From the NCBI GenBank assembly GCA_001873295.1, contig MNYW01000158.1, positions 1-33,515 of the forward strand: a stretch of 33,515 nt of DNA, given 5' to 3'. Shown piece after piece: positions 23,979-32,892 of this stretch. This DNA is from Nitrospirae bacterium CG2_30_70_394. GTDB lineage: Bacteria; CG2-30-53-67; CG2-30-70-394. The position numbers and the translations under genes were made by a program. The stretch's first letter is position 1, and every line of letters starts with the position of its first letter. The notes beneath the pieces were generated by a model. The model saw nothing but the letters and a program-made list of their open reading frames with translations, searched no databases and was not told the DNA's origin.

Positions 23979-25112
23979 ATGGCCTCCGCCACCCTCCACC
24001 CCGCCCTCGCCCGCTGCGGTTGGCTGCCGCCCCCAGGCAGCCGCGTCCTCGTTGCCCTCTCCGGCGGCGTCGACAGCGCGGTGGCCGCGGCCCTTCTCAC
24101 CACCGCCGGCTACGAGGTCATCGCCGCGACCATGAAGACCTGGGACGAGTACCGCGATCGCGGCGAGGTCGACCCCAGGCGCGCCGAGCGCGGCTGTTGC
24201 TCGATGGCGGCGGTCGCCGACTGCCTCGCCATCTGCGACGTGCTCCACCTCCCGTACCACCTCCTCGACCTCCAAGAACCCTTCCGCGCCGCGGTGGTCA
24301 CCCCGTTCATCGCCGCCTACGGCGCGGGTCGCACCCCGTCGCCGTGCGTGCCGTGCAACGCCGAGCTCAAGTTCGGCCGCCTGTTGGAGGAGGCGGACCG
24401 CCTCGCCTGCGCCGCCATCGCCACCGGCCACTACGCCCGCCGGGTCGGCGATGCGGAGCCGGCCCTGTGGCGTGGCGTCGATGCCAGCCGCGACCAGGCG
24501 TACTACCTCGCCACCCTCCGCCCCGCCGCCCTCGCCCGCGCCTGCTTCCCCCTCGGCGCGATCACCAAGGCAGCAACCCGCGCCCTCGCCCGGGAGCTGA
24601 AGCTGCCGGTGGCGGAGAAGGGGGAGAGCCGCGAGATCTGCTTCGTCCACGACGACTACCGCCACTTCCTCGCCCGCGCCGGCGGTCCCGGCGGCGAGCC
24701 CGGCTTGATGGTGGATACGACAGGCCGGGTGGTGGGCCGCCACACGGGGATCCGCGACTACACCCTTGGCCAGCGCCGCCACCTCGGGATCGCCGCCGCC
24801 GCGCCTTACTACGTGGTCGCCCTGCGCCCCGCGACCAACGAGGTGGTGGTCGGCCCGGCCGCTTGTCTCGACCACCGGAAGATCGAGGTCGAGGCGATGA
24901 ACTGGCTCGCCCCGCTCCCCGCAAACGGCCACTGCACCGCCCAGATCCGCGCCACCGCCCCGGCCACCGCCGCCACCTGCGAGGCCCACGGCGACCGGTT
25001 GCGCCTCACCTTCGCCACCCCAGTCCGCGCCCCCGCCCCCGGCCAAACCGTCGCCCTGTTCACCGGCGACCGACTGTTGGGCGGCGGAACCCTGGCGCGG
25101 GTGGTCGAGTAG
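23979..25112 (+). CDS. mnmA: tRNA-specific 2-thiouridylase
   Basis: This 377-residue enzyme inserts sulfur at position 2 of the wobble uridine in tRNA-Lys, -Glu and -Gln using ATP and persulfide relay. The PP-loop SGGVDS is at 28-33. Cys123 in SPCVPCN is the expected first catalytic cysteine and Cys221 in GESREICFVHDDYR the second. TLGQRRHLG and the beta-barrel C-terminus are present. It has the extra CCSMAAVADCLAICD stretch (73-86) typical of one MnmA subfamily. The ATG at 23979 follows a C-rich stretch without a clear Shine-Dalgarno. The upstream 293 bases hold only the hairpins after the MogA-like gene and a TCCGACACG repeat copy. Confidence 0.95.
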   Translation: MASATLHPALARCGWLPPPGSRVLVALSGGVDSAVAAALLTTAGYEVIAATMKTWDEYRDRGEVDPRRAERGCCSMAAVADCLAICDVLHLPYHLLDLQEPFRAAVVTPFIAAYGAGRTPSPCVPCNAELKFGRLLEEADRLACAAIATGHYARRVGDAEPALWRGVDASRDQAYYLATLRPAALARACFPLGAITKAATRALARELKLPVAEKGESREICFVHDDYRHFLARAGGPGGEPGLMVDTTGRVVGRHTGIRDYTLGQRRHLGIAAAAPYYVVALRPATNEVVVGPAACLDHRKIEVEAMNWLAPLPANGHCTAQIRATAPATAATCEAHGDRLRLTFATPVRAPAPGQTVALFTGDRLLGGGTLARVVE

Positions 25113-25119
25113 CAAGATC

Positions 25120-25136
25120 GGGGCGCCGATCGCCCC
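25120..25136 (+). terminator. Stem-loop after mnmA
   Basis: GGGGCG and CGCCCC form a 6-bp stem around CCGAT, 8 bases after the stop. Only a short CCCTT follows, so it is at best a weak terminator; it could equally serve the opposite strand. Confidence 0.4.
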
Positions 25137-25239
25137 CCCTTGCGCTCCCCGGCCAGAGGCCCGGGCGTCGGCCCTGCGCGGGTGGCCGACGGACGACTCG
25201 CCCTCGCCGGCCCCGATCGCCCGCGCGCCGCCGGTGGGG

Positions 25240-25722
25240 AAAACAAACTGCTAACTGGAGACTGTTGACCGCCGTGCCCATCTCCGCCGCGATCTCCGCC
25301 GCGCGCTGCGAGGCGCCGCCGCGGTCGAGGTCGCGGACTCCCGCGAGGATCACCATGGGCCGGCGCAGGAGCGCCACCCCCTGGGAGGCGGTGTTGGCGG
25401 CGACCTCCACCAGATCGCTCGCGACGACGGCGTCGTCCACCCGCTCCCGGCCGAGGGTCGGGCCACGCGAGAGGAGGTCCTGGCAATCGAACAGGTCGCG
25501 CTGGAGCCGCTGTGCCGTCGCAACGAAGAGCCCCAACCGGTAGCGTGGCGCCGGCCGTTGGGGAGGAGGGCGACGGTCGGCCTGGCCGGGTCGAGGCCGT
25601 AGGCGGCGAGGGACTCGGGCCGTGCGCGGGTCACCCGCACCTCGCCGGCGAGGGGGTGGCCGATGGAGTCCACCGCCAGGCCGGTGTTGTCATCGAGGGC
25701 GGGCTCGAAATGGAAAGAGCCC
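25240..25722 (-). pseudogene. lpxB: Decayed lpxB-like (lipid-A-disaccharide synthase) fragment
   Basis: The minus strand reads SFHFEPALDDNTGLAVDSIG continuing HPLAGEV, which matches the LpxB centre (F-E-x-x-F-Y-x-x-x-x-V-x-x-x-x-I/V-G-H-P-L-A-D-E-V). It goes on to YGLDPARPTVALLPNGRR, matching ALLPGSR. The frame then breaks near 25,540. In a different frame AVVASDLVEVAANTASQGVA with LLRRPMVI matches the VASDAALLASGTAALE...CPMVV region of LpxB. About 30 residues between these blocks are missing, the N-terminal half and the C-terminal end are absent, and GSR and SGTATLE have drifted to NGR and ANTASQG. The fragment lies between mnmA and panB on the opposite strand. Confidence 0.6.
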
Positions 25723-25755
25723 GGCCGCGCGCGGCCGGCGGGGCGGTGGTATCCT
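25721..25755 (+). promoter_or_regulatory. 18-bp perfect palindrome and TATCCT box upstream of panB
   Basis: CCGGCCGCGCGCGGCCGG (25721-25738) is perfectly self-complementary. Twelve bases later TATCCT (25750-25755) could be a -10 box for the panB-rpiB-glyA group, giving a leader of about 95 bases. A matching -35 would fall within the palindrome and is not recognisable, so an operator or chance GC palindrome are both open. Confidence 0.3.
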
Positions 25756-25857
25756 GCGCGTCTTTCGCGGACCACCGGCCTCTTTCGATCGCCCCCCTCC
25801 CGGCCACCGACCGCCCTCCTTTCCCCCTTCTCCTCCGCGGCGTAACGCGCACCTTCC

Positions 25858-26670
25858 ATGGCCTCCATCCCCGACCTCGTGGCCCGTGCGGCCGGCGGTG
25901 AACGGCTGGTGGTGGTGACCGCCTACGACTTTCCCGGGGCGCGGTTCGCGCAGGCGGCGGGGGTGGATGCGATCATGGTGGGCGACTCCCTGGGGGTGGT
26001 GGTCCAGGGGCGGCCGAACACGCTGGGGGTCACCCTCGACCAGATGGTCTACCACTGCGAGATGGTCTCCCGCGCGGCGCCGGAGGCGGTGGTGATCGGT
26101 GATCTCCCGTTCATGAGCTACCAGGTGAGCGCCGCTTCGGCGGTCGCCGCGGCCGGCCGGCTGGTGAAGGAGGGGGGGGCCACCACGGTGAAGCTGGAGG
26201 GGGGCGAACGGATGGCGGCGCAGATCGCGGCGATCGTGCGCGCCGACATCCCGGTGATGGGCCACATCGGCCTCACCCCCCAGTCGATCCACCGCCTCGG
26301 CGGCTACCGGGTGCAGCGCGACCGCGACCGCCTCCTCGCCGACGCGGCGGCGGTGGAAGCGGCGGGGGCGTGGGCGGTGGTGCTGGAGTGCGTGGAAAGC
26401 GACCTTGCCGCGGCGATCACCGGCCAGCTCACCATCCCCACCATCGGCATCGGCGCGGGGGGGGCGTGCGCCGGCCAGGTCCTCGTCTACCACGACCTCC
26501 TCGGCCTCTACGACGGCCGGCCAATGCGCTTCGTGAAGCGGTACGCAAATCTCGGGGAGGCGACGGTGGCCGCCCTCTCCAGCTTTGCAGCGGAGGTCCG
26601 GGCGGGTACCTTCCCCGGTCCGGAACACGGCTTTGGTGGCAAGACGCAGCCACCCGAAAGGAGCAGGTGA
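25858..26670 (+). CDS. panB: Ketopantoate hydroxymethyltransferase
   Basis: This 270-residue enzyme forms ketopantoate from alpha-ketoisovalerate and methylene-tetrahydrofolate, the first committed step to pantothenate and CoA. Landmarks are [20 protein letters not shown], the Mg2+ ligand region [51 protein letters not shown], the catalytic Glu in VLECVE, and [20 protein letters not shown] with DLLGL. Length matches the family. Its stop overlaps the rpiB start (GTGATG). panC is not adjacent. Sitting beside glyA is sensible biochemically, since GlyA makes the methylene-tetrahydrofolate PanB uses. Confidence 0.96.
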   Translation: MASIPDLVARAAGGERLVVVTAYDFPGARFAQAAGVDAIMVGDSLGVVVQGRPNTLGVTLDQMVYHCEMVSRAAPEAVVIGDLPFMSYQVSAASAVAAAGRLVKEGGATTVKLEGGERMAAQIAAIVRADIPVMGHIGLTPQSIHRLGGYRVQRDRDRLLADAAAVEAAGAWAVVLECVESDLAAAITGQLTIPTIGIGAGGACAGQVLVYHDLLGLYDGRPMRFVKRYANLGEATVAALSSFAAEVRAGTFPGPEHGFGGKTQPPERSR

Positions 26671-27164
26671 TGCTGGCCATCGGCGCCGACCACGGCGGTG
26701 TGCATTTGAAGGAGGTGGTGATCCACGCCTTGCAGGTGCACCACGTCCCGTTCGTCGACGTGGGGACCAACGGCGAGGAGTCGGTGGACTATCCGGACTT
26801 CGCCGCGAAGGTGGCGAGTGGGGTCGCCAACGGCGACTTTGATCGCGGCATCCTCATCTGCGGCACCGGCATTGGCATGTCGATCGCCGCCAACAAGTTC
26901 TACGGCGTGCGCGCGGCCCTGTGCCACAACACCTACACCGCACGCATGTCGCGCGCCCACAACGACGCCAACATCCTGGTCCTCGGCGAGCGGGTTACCG
27001 GCGTCGGGGTGGCGGAAGAGATCGTCAACATCTGGCTGGAGACCCCCTTCGAGGGCGGCCGCCACGCCCGGCGGCTTTCGAAGCTCCACGTTCACGAGAA
27101 TTCTGAAAACCAGAAGGTGGCTGCCCCTGGAGGCGGCCACCCGGAGGAGAACAGGCATGAGTGA
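26670..27164 (+). CDS. rpiB: Ribose-5-phosphate isomerase B
   Basis: This 164-residue RpiB interconverts ribose-5-phosphate and ribulose-5-phosphate. [12 protein letters not shown] at the start, the catalytic Cys in [17 protein letters not shown], and [20 protein letters not shown] are the RpiB signatures. GAAAGGAG before the ATG is a good ribosome site, overlapping the end of panB. The family is usually about 145-150 residues; here the last 20 or so ([20 protein letters not shown]) are an unconserved tail that overlaps the glyA Shine-Dalgarno and start by 8 bases. rpiB-glyA is a common proteobacterial pairing. Confidence 0.95.
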   Translation: MLAIGADHGGVHLKEVVIHALQVHHVPFVDVGTNGEESVDYPDFAAKVASGVANGDFDRGILICGTGIGMSIAANKFYGVRAALCHNTYTARMSRAHNDANILVLGERVTGVGVAEEIVNIWLETPFEGGRHARRLSKLHVHENSENQKVAAPGGGHPEENRHE

Positions 27165-28413
27165 GTCCACCACGCGCTACCCGGCGGTGGCCGCCGTCGA
27201 CCCCGAGGTCGCCACGGCCCTGGACGCGGAGCGGCTCCGGGAAAACGAGTCGCTGGTCCTCATCGCGAGCGAGAACTACTGCTCCGCAGCGGTCCTCGCC
27301 GCCCAGGGGTCGCTGCTCACCAACAAGTACGCCGAGGGCTACCCGGGCAAGCGGTACTACGCCGGCTGCGAGAATGCCGACACGGTGGAGCGACTGGCGA
27401 TCGAGCGGGCGAAGGCGCTCTTTGGCGTCGACCACGCGAACGTCCAGCCCCACTCGGGGAGTTCGGCGAACATGACCGCCTACCTCGCGGTCCTCAAGCC
27501 CGGTGACAAGATCCTCGGCATGGCCCTGGCGCACGGCGGCCACCTCACCCACGGCGCCAAGGTCTCCTTCTCCGGCAAGATCTTCTCCTCCTTCTCCTAC
27601 GGGGTGAGCCGGGAGAGCGGGACCATCGACATGGACGAGGTGGCCCGCATCGCCGCGATCGTGAAGCCGAAGATGATCGTCACCGGCGCCTCCGCCTACC
27701 CGCGCTTCTTCGATTGGCAGGGGTTCCGCGACATCGCCAACGAGCACAAGGCGTACCTGATGGCGGACATCGCCCACATCGCTGGGATGGTCGCCACCGG
27801 CTACCACCCGTCGCCGGTTCCCTACGCCGACTTCGTCACCACCACCACCCACAAGACCCTGCGCGGGCCGCGCGGCGGGATGGTGATGTGCAAGCACGAG
27901 CACGCGGCGGCGGTCGACAAGACCCTCTTCCCCGGCCTCCAGGGCGGGCCGCTGGTGCACGTGATCGCCGCCAAGGCGGTCGCCTTCAAGGAGGCGTTGT
28001 CGCCCGCGTTCAAGGAGTACCAGGCACGCATCCTGGCGAATGCTCGCGCCCTCGCCGGCCGCCTGCTGGCCCACGGCTTCAACCTGATCTCCGGTGGCAC
28101 CGACAACCACCTCATGCTGGTCGACCTGCAGAACAAGGGGATCACCGGCGCCGACGCAGAGTCCGCCCTGCACGCGGCTGGGATTACCTGCAACAAGAAC
28201 GGCATCCCCTTCGACCCGCGGCCGCCCACGATCACCAGCGGCATCCGCCTCGGCACGCCGATCCTCACCACCCGCGGCATGGGCGAGGCGGAGGTGGTCC
28301 AGATCGCCGACTGGATCGACGCCATCCTTCGCGACCCCAAGGACACCGCGGTGCAGAGCCGCATCCGCGCGCAGGTCCGCGAGCTGTGCGGCCGCTTTCC
28401 GGCCTACCCGTGA
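27157..28413 (+). CDS. glyA: Serine hydroxymethyltransferase
   Basis: This 418-residue PLP enzyme splits serine to glycine while charging tetrahydrofolate with a one-carbon unit. The PLP lysine lies in [64 protein letters not shown] and [13 protein letters not shown] are all strongly conserved. The ATG has CGGAGGAG about 8 bases upstream and overlaps the rpiB 3' end. nrdR, often next, is not here; valS follows after 150 bases. Confidence 0.98.
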   Translation: MSESTTRYPAVAAVDPEVATALDAERLRENESLVLIASENYCSAAVLAAQGSLLTNKYAEGYPGKRYYAGCENADTVERLAIERAKALFGVDHANVQPHSGSSANMTAYLAVLKPGDKILGMALAHGGHLTHGAKVSFSGKIFSSFSYGVSRESGTIDMDEVARIAAIVKPKMIVTGASAYPRFFDWQGFRDIANEHKAYLMADIAHIAGMVATGYHPSPVPYADFVTTTTHKTLRGPRGGMVMCKHEHAAAVDKTLFPGLQGGPLVHVIAAKAVAFKEALSPAFKEYQARILANARALAGRLLAHGFNLISGGTDNHLMLVDLQNKGITGADAESALHAAGITCNKNGIPFDPRPPTITSGIRLGTPILTTRGMGEAEVVQIADWIDAILRDPKDTAVQSRIRAQVRELCGRFPAYP

Positions 28414-28424
28414 GCTTGGTGCCG

Positions 28425-28475
28425 AGCGCGATCGCAGCACACCGGCGCAACGGCAGCGGCGTGCGCGATCGGCGC
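28425..28475 (+). terminator. Stem-loop after glyA
   Basis: A 7-bp stem (CGATCGC region, 28429-28435 with 28465-28471) continues across a one-base bulge into GCAC/GTGC around a 20-base loop, starting 16 bases after the glyA stop. CTTTCGTTT follows a few bases on, a loose T-rich tail. Beyond it, 28491-28535 resembles the widespread spacer motif CTCTGCGCCTCGGCGGT. Confidence 0.45.
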
Positions 28476-28563
28476 CCGATCTTTCGTTTGCAGTTCTCCG
28501 CGCCCTCTGCGCCTCGGCGGTCAACCTCGTCCCTTTGCCCCTGGCGAGCCTAGCGAGCCCCCC

Positions 28564-31233
28564 ATGTCCGAACTCCCCAAGACCTACGACCCGCACCCCA
28601 TCGAAACCCAGTGGTACGCGCGGTGGCTGGCGGCGGGCTACTTCCACGCGGACGCAACAAGCGCCAAGCCGCCGTACGCGATCGTCATCCCGCCGCCCAA
28701 CGTCACCGGCGTGTTGCACATGGGCCACGCCCTGAACAACACCCTGCAAGACATCCTGGTGCGCTGGCGGCGGATGGCGGGCGACGAGGTTCTGTGGATG
28801 CCAGGGATGGACCACGCCGGGATCGCCACCCAGAACGTGGTGGAGCGTCAGCTCGCCGCCGAGGGGAGCGACCGCCACGCCCTCGGCCGCGACGCCTTCA
28901 TCGAGCGGGTATGGCAGTGGAAGGAAGAGAAGGGCGGAGCAATCCTCGACCAACTCCAGCGGCTTGGCGCCTCGTGCGACTGGCAGCGCGCCCGCTTCAC
29001 CATGGACGAGGGGCTCTCCAAGGCGGTGCGCGAGGTCTTCGTTCGCCTCTACGAGGAGGGGCTGATCTACAAGGCGAACTACCTGGTGAACTGGTGCCCG
29101 CGCTGCCACACCGCCCTGTCCGATCTGGAGGTGGAGCACGAGGAGGTGAAGGGCGCCTTCTACCACCTCCTCTACCGGGTGGACTCCACCGGCGAGACCG
29201 TGGAGATCGCCACCACCCGCCCGGAGACCCTGCTCGGCGACACGGCAGTGGCGGTCCACCCGGACGATCCGCGCTACACCCATTTGCACGGTGCCCACGT
29301 GATCCTGCCGCTCCTCGGCCGGCGGATCCCGGTCATTGTGGACGGCTACGTGGCGCTGAACTTCGGCACCGGGGTTCTCAAGGTCACCCCGGGCCACGAT
29401 CCAAACGACTTCCTGTTGGGCCGCACGCACCACCTTGAAGAGATCTCCATCTTCGATCTCGACGCGAAGGTGAACGCGAACGGCGGCCCCTACGCGGGGC
29501 TCGACCGGTTCGCGGCGCGCGAGCGGATCGTCGCCGACCTCCAGGCGAGTGGCGAGCTGATCCAGATCGACGAGCACCTCCACCAGGTGGGCCACTGCTA
29601 CCGCTGCCACACGATGGTGGAGCCGATGCTCTCCGATCAGTGGTTCGTGCGCATGGAGCCGCTCGCCAAGGAGGCGCTCGGCGCGGTGCGCGATGGCCGC
29701 ACCCGCTTCGTCCCACGCCACTGGGAGAACACCTACTTCGAGTGGCTGGAGAACATCCGCGACTGGTGCATCTCCCGGCAAATCTGGTGGGGCCACCGGA
29801 TCCCCGCTTGGTACGACGAAGCTGGCAACTGCTTCGTCGCTCGAGACGAAGCCGCGGCGCAGGCGAAGGCCGCGGCGCACCATGGCCACACGGTCCCGCT
29901 GACCCAAGACACGGACGTCCTCGACACCTGGTTCTCCTCGGCCCTGTGGCCCTTCTCCACCCTCGGCTGGCCGGACAAGACCGTGGAGCTCGCCCGCTTC
30001 TACCCGACGAGCTGCCTGGTCACCGGCTTCGACATCATCTTCTTCTGGGTCGCCCGGATGATGATGACCGGCCTGAAGTTCATGGGCGACATCCCCTTCC
30101 GCGACGTCTACATCCACGCCTTGGTGCGCGACGAGCACGGTCAGAAGATGTCGAAGTCGAAGGGCAACGTGATCGACCCGTTGGCGATGATCGACGCCTA
30201 CGGCACCGACGCCTTCCGCTTCGCCCTCACCGCCTTCGCCGCCCAGGGGCGCGACATCAAGCTGTCGCCGGCGCGCATCGAGGGGTACCGCAACTTCTGC
30301 AACAAGATCTGGAACGCGGCGCGCCTGGTCATGATGAACCTGGAGCAGGCGCCCGAGGTGCGAGTCCTGCCGCTCGCCGAGGTGGCGACCCTGCCCGGCG
30401 TCGAGCTCGCCGATCGCTGGATCGTCTCCCGCACCGCCTCCGCCGCTGCCGCGGTAGAGCAGGCGCTTACCGAGTACCGGTTCAACGACGCCGCCTCCAC
30501 CCTCTACCAGTTCTTCTGGCACGCCTTCTGCGACTGGTATCTGGAGCTGATCAAGCCGCGCCTCTACGGCGACGACCCGGCCGCCCGCGCCACCGCCCTC
30601 ACCGTCGCGGTCTCTTGCCTGGAGACCTCCCTACGCCTGCTCCATCCGATCACCCCCTTCATCACCGAGGAGATCCGCGCGCGCCTCCCCGGGGTGGAGG
30701 GGACGATCGTCCTTGCCCCCTGGCCCACCGCCCTCGACCCCCTGGTGGATCGCGAGCTGGAGGCGTCCATGGAAGAGATCTTCGCGGTGATCTCCGCGGT
30801 CCGCGGGGTGCGCGCCGAGATGCGGCTCTCCCCGGGGCGCGAGCTCGCCCTTCACGTGCGCACCGCCACCCCCGACGGGGCGCGCCACCTCCTCGATCAC
30901 CTCGACCTCATCCGCCAGGTGGGCAGGGTTGCCACCCTCATCGCCGCCCCCAACCTCCCCCGCCCCCCCGCCTGCGCCACCGCGGTGGCCGGCGCCCACG
31001 AGCTCTTCATCCCCCTCGACGGCGTCGTCGACCTGGAGCAAGAGCGCCAGCGCCTGGCCAAGCAGATCGCGAAGGTGGACAAGGAGATCGCGATGTTTGC
31101 CCACAAGCTCGCCCACCAAGCCTTCGCGGACCACGCCCCGCCCGAGGTGGTGGAGGAGGCACGCACCAAGCTCGCCACCTTCGAAGCCCAGAAGGCGAAG
31201 CTCACCGGCAGCATCGACGCCCTCGGCGTCTGA
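28564..31233 (+). CDS. valS: Valyl-tRNA synthetase
   Basis: This 889-residue class I synthetase charges tRNA-Val. HIGH appears as HMGH at 52-55 (NVTGVLHMGHALNNTLQD), KMSKS at about 528-532 (GQKMSKSKGNVIDP). The editing domain holds TTRPETLLGDTAVAVHP. The C-terminal coiled-coil arm that grips the tRNA is present (LEQERQRLAKQIAKVDKEIA). All parts are in order and no break is seen. The start MSELPKTYDPHPIETQWYAR is the usual ValS start. The ribosome site is not obvious (GCGAGCC). Confidence 0.98.
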   Translation: MSELPKTYDPHPIETQWYARWLAAGYFHADATSAKPPYAIVIPPPNVTGVLHMGHALNNTLQDILVRWRRMAGDEVLWMPGMDHAGIATQNVVERQLAAEGSDRHALGRDAFIERVWQWKEEKGGAILDQLQRLGASCDWQRARFTMDEGLSKAVREVFVRLYEEGLIYKANYLVNWCPRCHTALSDLEVEHEEVKGAFYHLLYRVDSTGETVEIATTRPETLLGDTAVAVHPDDPRYTHLHGAHVILPLLGRRIPVIVDGYVALNFGTGVLKVTPGHDPNDFLLGRTHHLEEISIFDLDAKVNANGGPYAGLDRFAARERIVADLQASGELIQIDEHLHQVGHCYRCHTMVEPMLSDQWFVRMEPLAKEALGAVRDGRTRFVPRHWENTYFEWLENIRDWCISRQIWWGHRIPAWYDEAGNCFVARDEAAAQAKAAAHHGHTVPLTQDTDVLDTWFSSALWPFSTLGWPDKTVELARFYPTSCLVTGFDIIFFWVARMMMTGLKFMGDIPFRDVYIHALVRDEHGQKMSKSKGNVIDPLAMIDAYGTDAFRFALTAFAAQGRDIKLSPARIEGYRNFCNKIWNAARLVMMNLEQAPEVRVLPLAEVATLPGVELADRWIVSRTASAAAAVEQALTEYRFNDAASTLYQFFWHAFCDWYLELIKPRLYGDDPAARATALTVAVSCLETSLRLLHPITPFITEEIRARLPGVEGTIVLAPWPTALDPLVDRELEASMEEIFAVISAVRGVRAEMRLSPGRELALHVRTATPDGARHLLDHLDLIRQVGRVATLIAAPNLPRPPACATAVAGAHELFIPLDGVVDLEQERQRLAKQIAKVDKEIAMFAHKLAHQAFADHAPPEVVEEARTKLATFEAQKAKLTGSIDALGV

Positions 31234-31290
31234 ACCGACCGCCGCGCCCATCCCCCACCCGCCACCCGCCACCCGCCGACCCTGGCCGCC

Positions 31291-32541
31291 ATGCCCACCG
31301 ACCTGTTCATCGCCCTGCGCTACCTGCACTCGCGGCGTAAGAGCCGCTTCGTCTCCCTGATCACCTGGTTCTCGGTGGGCGGGATCGCCCTCGGGGTGGC
31401 GGCACTGCTCACCGTGATCGCGGTGATGACCGGCTTCGAGGAGGACCTGCGGGACAAGATCCTCGCCACCAACGCCCACCTGGTGGTCCTCGCCCACGAC
31501 CCGGTCGGGGTCACCGACGTGGCCGGGGCCGTGGCGACGATCCGCAAGGAGGAGGCGGTCACCGGCGCCTCCCCCTTTGTCCTCACCCAGGTGATGCTCT
31601 CCACCCCGGGCGGCGTCTCCGGCGTGGTCCTCCACGGCGTCGACCCGGCCACCGTGGGCGACGTTTCCCACCTGCCCTTGGACATGAAGGAGGGCAAGGT
31701 GGCCGCCCTCGCCGAGCCGCCGGCGATCGTCGACGGCGATCAGCGGCGGCCGCCGCTGCTGATCGGCAACGAGCTCGCCCGCTCTCTCGGGGTCTGGCTG
31801 GGCGACGACGTTGCGGTGATCTCGCCCCAGGGCGAACCGTCCGCCCTCGGCGGCATCCTGCCGAAGATCCGCACCTTCCGTGTCGCCGGCATCTTCGAGA
31901 CCGGCATGTACGAGTACGACACCTCGATGGCGTACTGCGCCCTGACCGAGGCCCAGTCGTTCCTCAAGATGGGCAGCGCGGTCACCGGCATCGCGGTGAA
32001 GACCAACGACTTCTTCCACGCCCGCGACACCGCCACCCGCGTGCAGACCGCCCTTGGCTCTCCCTACTGGGCACGCGACTGGATCGACATGAACCGCAAC
32101 CTCTTCTCCGCCCTCAAGCTGGAGAAGGTCACCATGTTCCTCATCCTCACCCTGATCATCCTGGTGGCCGCCTTCAACATCATCTCGAGCCTGGTGATGG
32201 TGGTCATGGAGAAGGGCCGCGAGATCGCCATCCTGCGCTCGATGGGGGCGACGCGCCTCTTCATCCGCCGCATCTTCCTTTGGCAAGGGAGCCTCATTGG
32301 CTGCACCGGCACCCTCATCGGCCTGGTGATCGGCCTGATCCTGTGCACCGTGTTGGACAAGTGGCACTTCATCCAGCTCCCCGGCGACGTCTACTACTTC
32401 ACCACCCTGCCGGTGCGGATGCAGGCGTCGGACTTCGCCCTCGTCACCCTCGCCGCCGCCGCCCTGTCGCTACTCGCCACCCTCTTCCCCGCCTGGCAAG
32501 CCGGGCGGTTGGAGCCGGTGGAGGCGCTGCGCTACGAGTGA
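31291..32541 (+). CDS. LolC/LolE-type lipoprotein-releasing permease
   Basis: This 416-residue inner-membrane permease belongs to the FtsX/LolCE family that extracts lipoproteins from the inner membrane for LolA. The N-terminus (FIALRYLHSRRKSRFVSLIT) and first membrane helix (about 20-48, WFSVGGIALGVAALLTVIAV) match LolC/LolE. A periplasmic domain spans about 50-265. Three further helices follow, with MVVMEKGREIAILRSMGAT, the coupling-helix motif for the LolD ATPase, and a closing PAWQAGRLEPVEALRYE. LolC versus LolE cannot be told by eye. No lolD follows as it does in most lolCDE operons; a single permease may act as a homodimer with LolD encoded elsewhere. Confidence 0.92.
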   Translation: MPTDLFIALRYLHSRRKSRFVSLITWFSVGGIALGVAALLTVIAVMTGFEEDLRDKILATNAHLVVLAHDPVGVTDVAGAVATIRKEEAVTGASPFVLTQVMLSTPGGVSGVVLHGVDPATVGDVSHLPLDMKEGKVAALAEPPAIVDGDQRRPPLLIGNELARSLGVWLGDDVAVISPQGEPSALGGILPKIRTFRVAGIFETGMYEYDTSMAYCALTEAQSFLKMGSAVTGIAVKTNDFFHARDTATRVQTALGSPYWARDWIDMNRNLFSALKLEKVTMFLILTLIILVAAFNIISSLVMVVMEKGREIAILRSMGATRLFIRRIFLWQGSLIGCTGTLIGLVIGLILCTVLDKWHFIQLPGDVYYFTTLPVRMQASDFALVTLAAAALSLLATLFPAWQAGRLEPVEALRYE

Positions 32542-32549
32542 GCCGCGCC

Positions 32550-32576
32550 GGGCCGCGCGCCGGCGCGCCTCGGCCC
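32550..32576 (+). terminator. Stem-loop after the LolC/E-type gene
   Basis: GGGCCG (32550-32555) pairs with CGGCCC (32571-32576), and inside it CGCGCCGGCGCG is self-complementary, giving a long GC stem with a small bulge (CCT). It starts 9 bases after the stop. No T tract. Confidence 0.45.
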
Positions 32577-32846
32577 ACGCCACCCCCCGTGCCGCAGCCC
32601 CGCGGCCACGACGCCCACCGCAGCCGCCCGGCACCGGAACGGCTGGGCTTCTTGCCCGGTGAGATGTTTCACCCCCCGTCTGAGGCGCACGCCAAAACGG
32701 CCGGGTGAGACTCGCCCCGCGCCCTGGGCGTGGCTCAATAGGGATCCGTGTCAACCTGAGACGCGCGCAGAGATTTCTTTGACTAAGAGGGAATGCACGG
32801 CCTCCAAGGCGTTGTCTTTGCAGGACCACCGCGGGCACACCGGACG

Positions 32847-32862
32847 CGGCATCGTTGTTGCT
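32847..32862 (+). promoter_or_regulatory. Candidate sigma-54 (RpoN) -24/-12 promoter
   Basis: CGGCATCGTTGTTGCT places GG and GC exactly 12 bases apart and matches the consensus TGGCACG-N4-TTGC(A/T) at most fixed positions (GGCA and TTGCT). Transcription would begin about 12 bases after the GC, near 32873, just inside the stem-loop that abuts the start codon. Sigma-54 control of PEP-CTERM genes has been reported in floc-forming bacteria, which fits the gene behind it. Confidence 0.5.
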
Positions 32863-32869
32863 GGGGGAG

Positions 32870-32892
32870 GGGCAACCTAACCGAGGTTGCCC
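32870..32892 (+). promoter_or_regulatory. 9-bp stem-loop touching the start codon
   Basis: GGGCAACCT (32870-32878) and AGGTTGCCC (32884-32892) pair perfectly around AACCG; the ATG begins at the next base. The only Shine-Dalgarno-like bases (AGG) lie in the right arm, so the fold would hide the translation start. If transcription begins near 32873 only part of the left arm is in the mRNA, which would weaken the fold. Confidence 0.6.

Larger units (their letters stand above)
32542..32892. other. Regulatory spacer upstream of the PEP-CTERM gene
   Basis: The first 35 bases hold the hairpin after the permease gene; the last 50 hold a candidate sigma-54 promoter and a stem-loop, both listed. The middle 250 bases show no gene. 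Enhancer-like sites for a sigma-54 activator would be expected there, but I could not identify a palindrome. Confidence 0.5.

Noticed and set aside
27025-30522. Minus-strand open frame of 1165 codons
   Set aside because: Antisense of rpiB, glyA and valS; high GC at third codon positions removes stops on the opposite strand.
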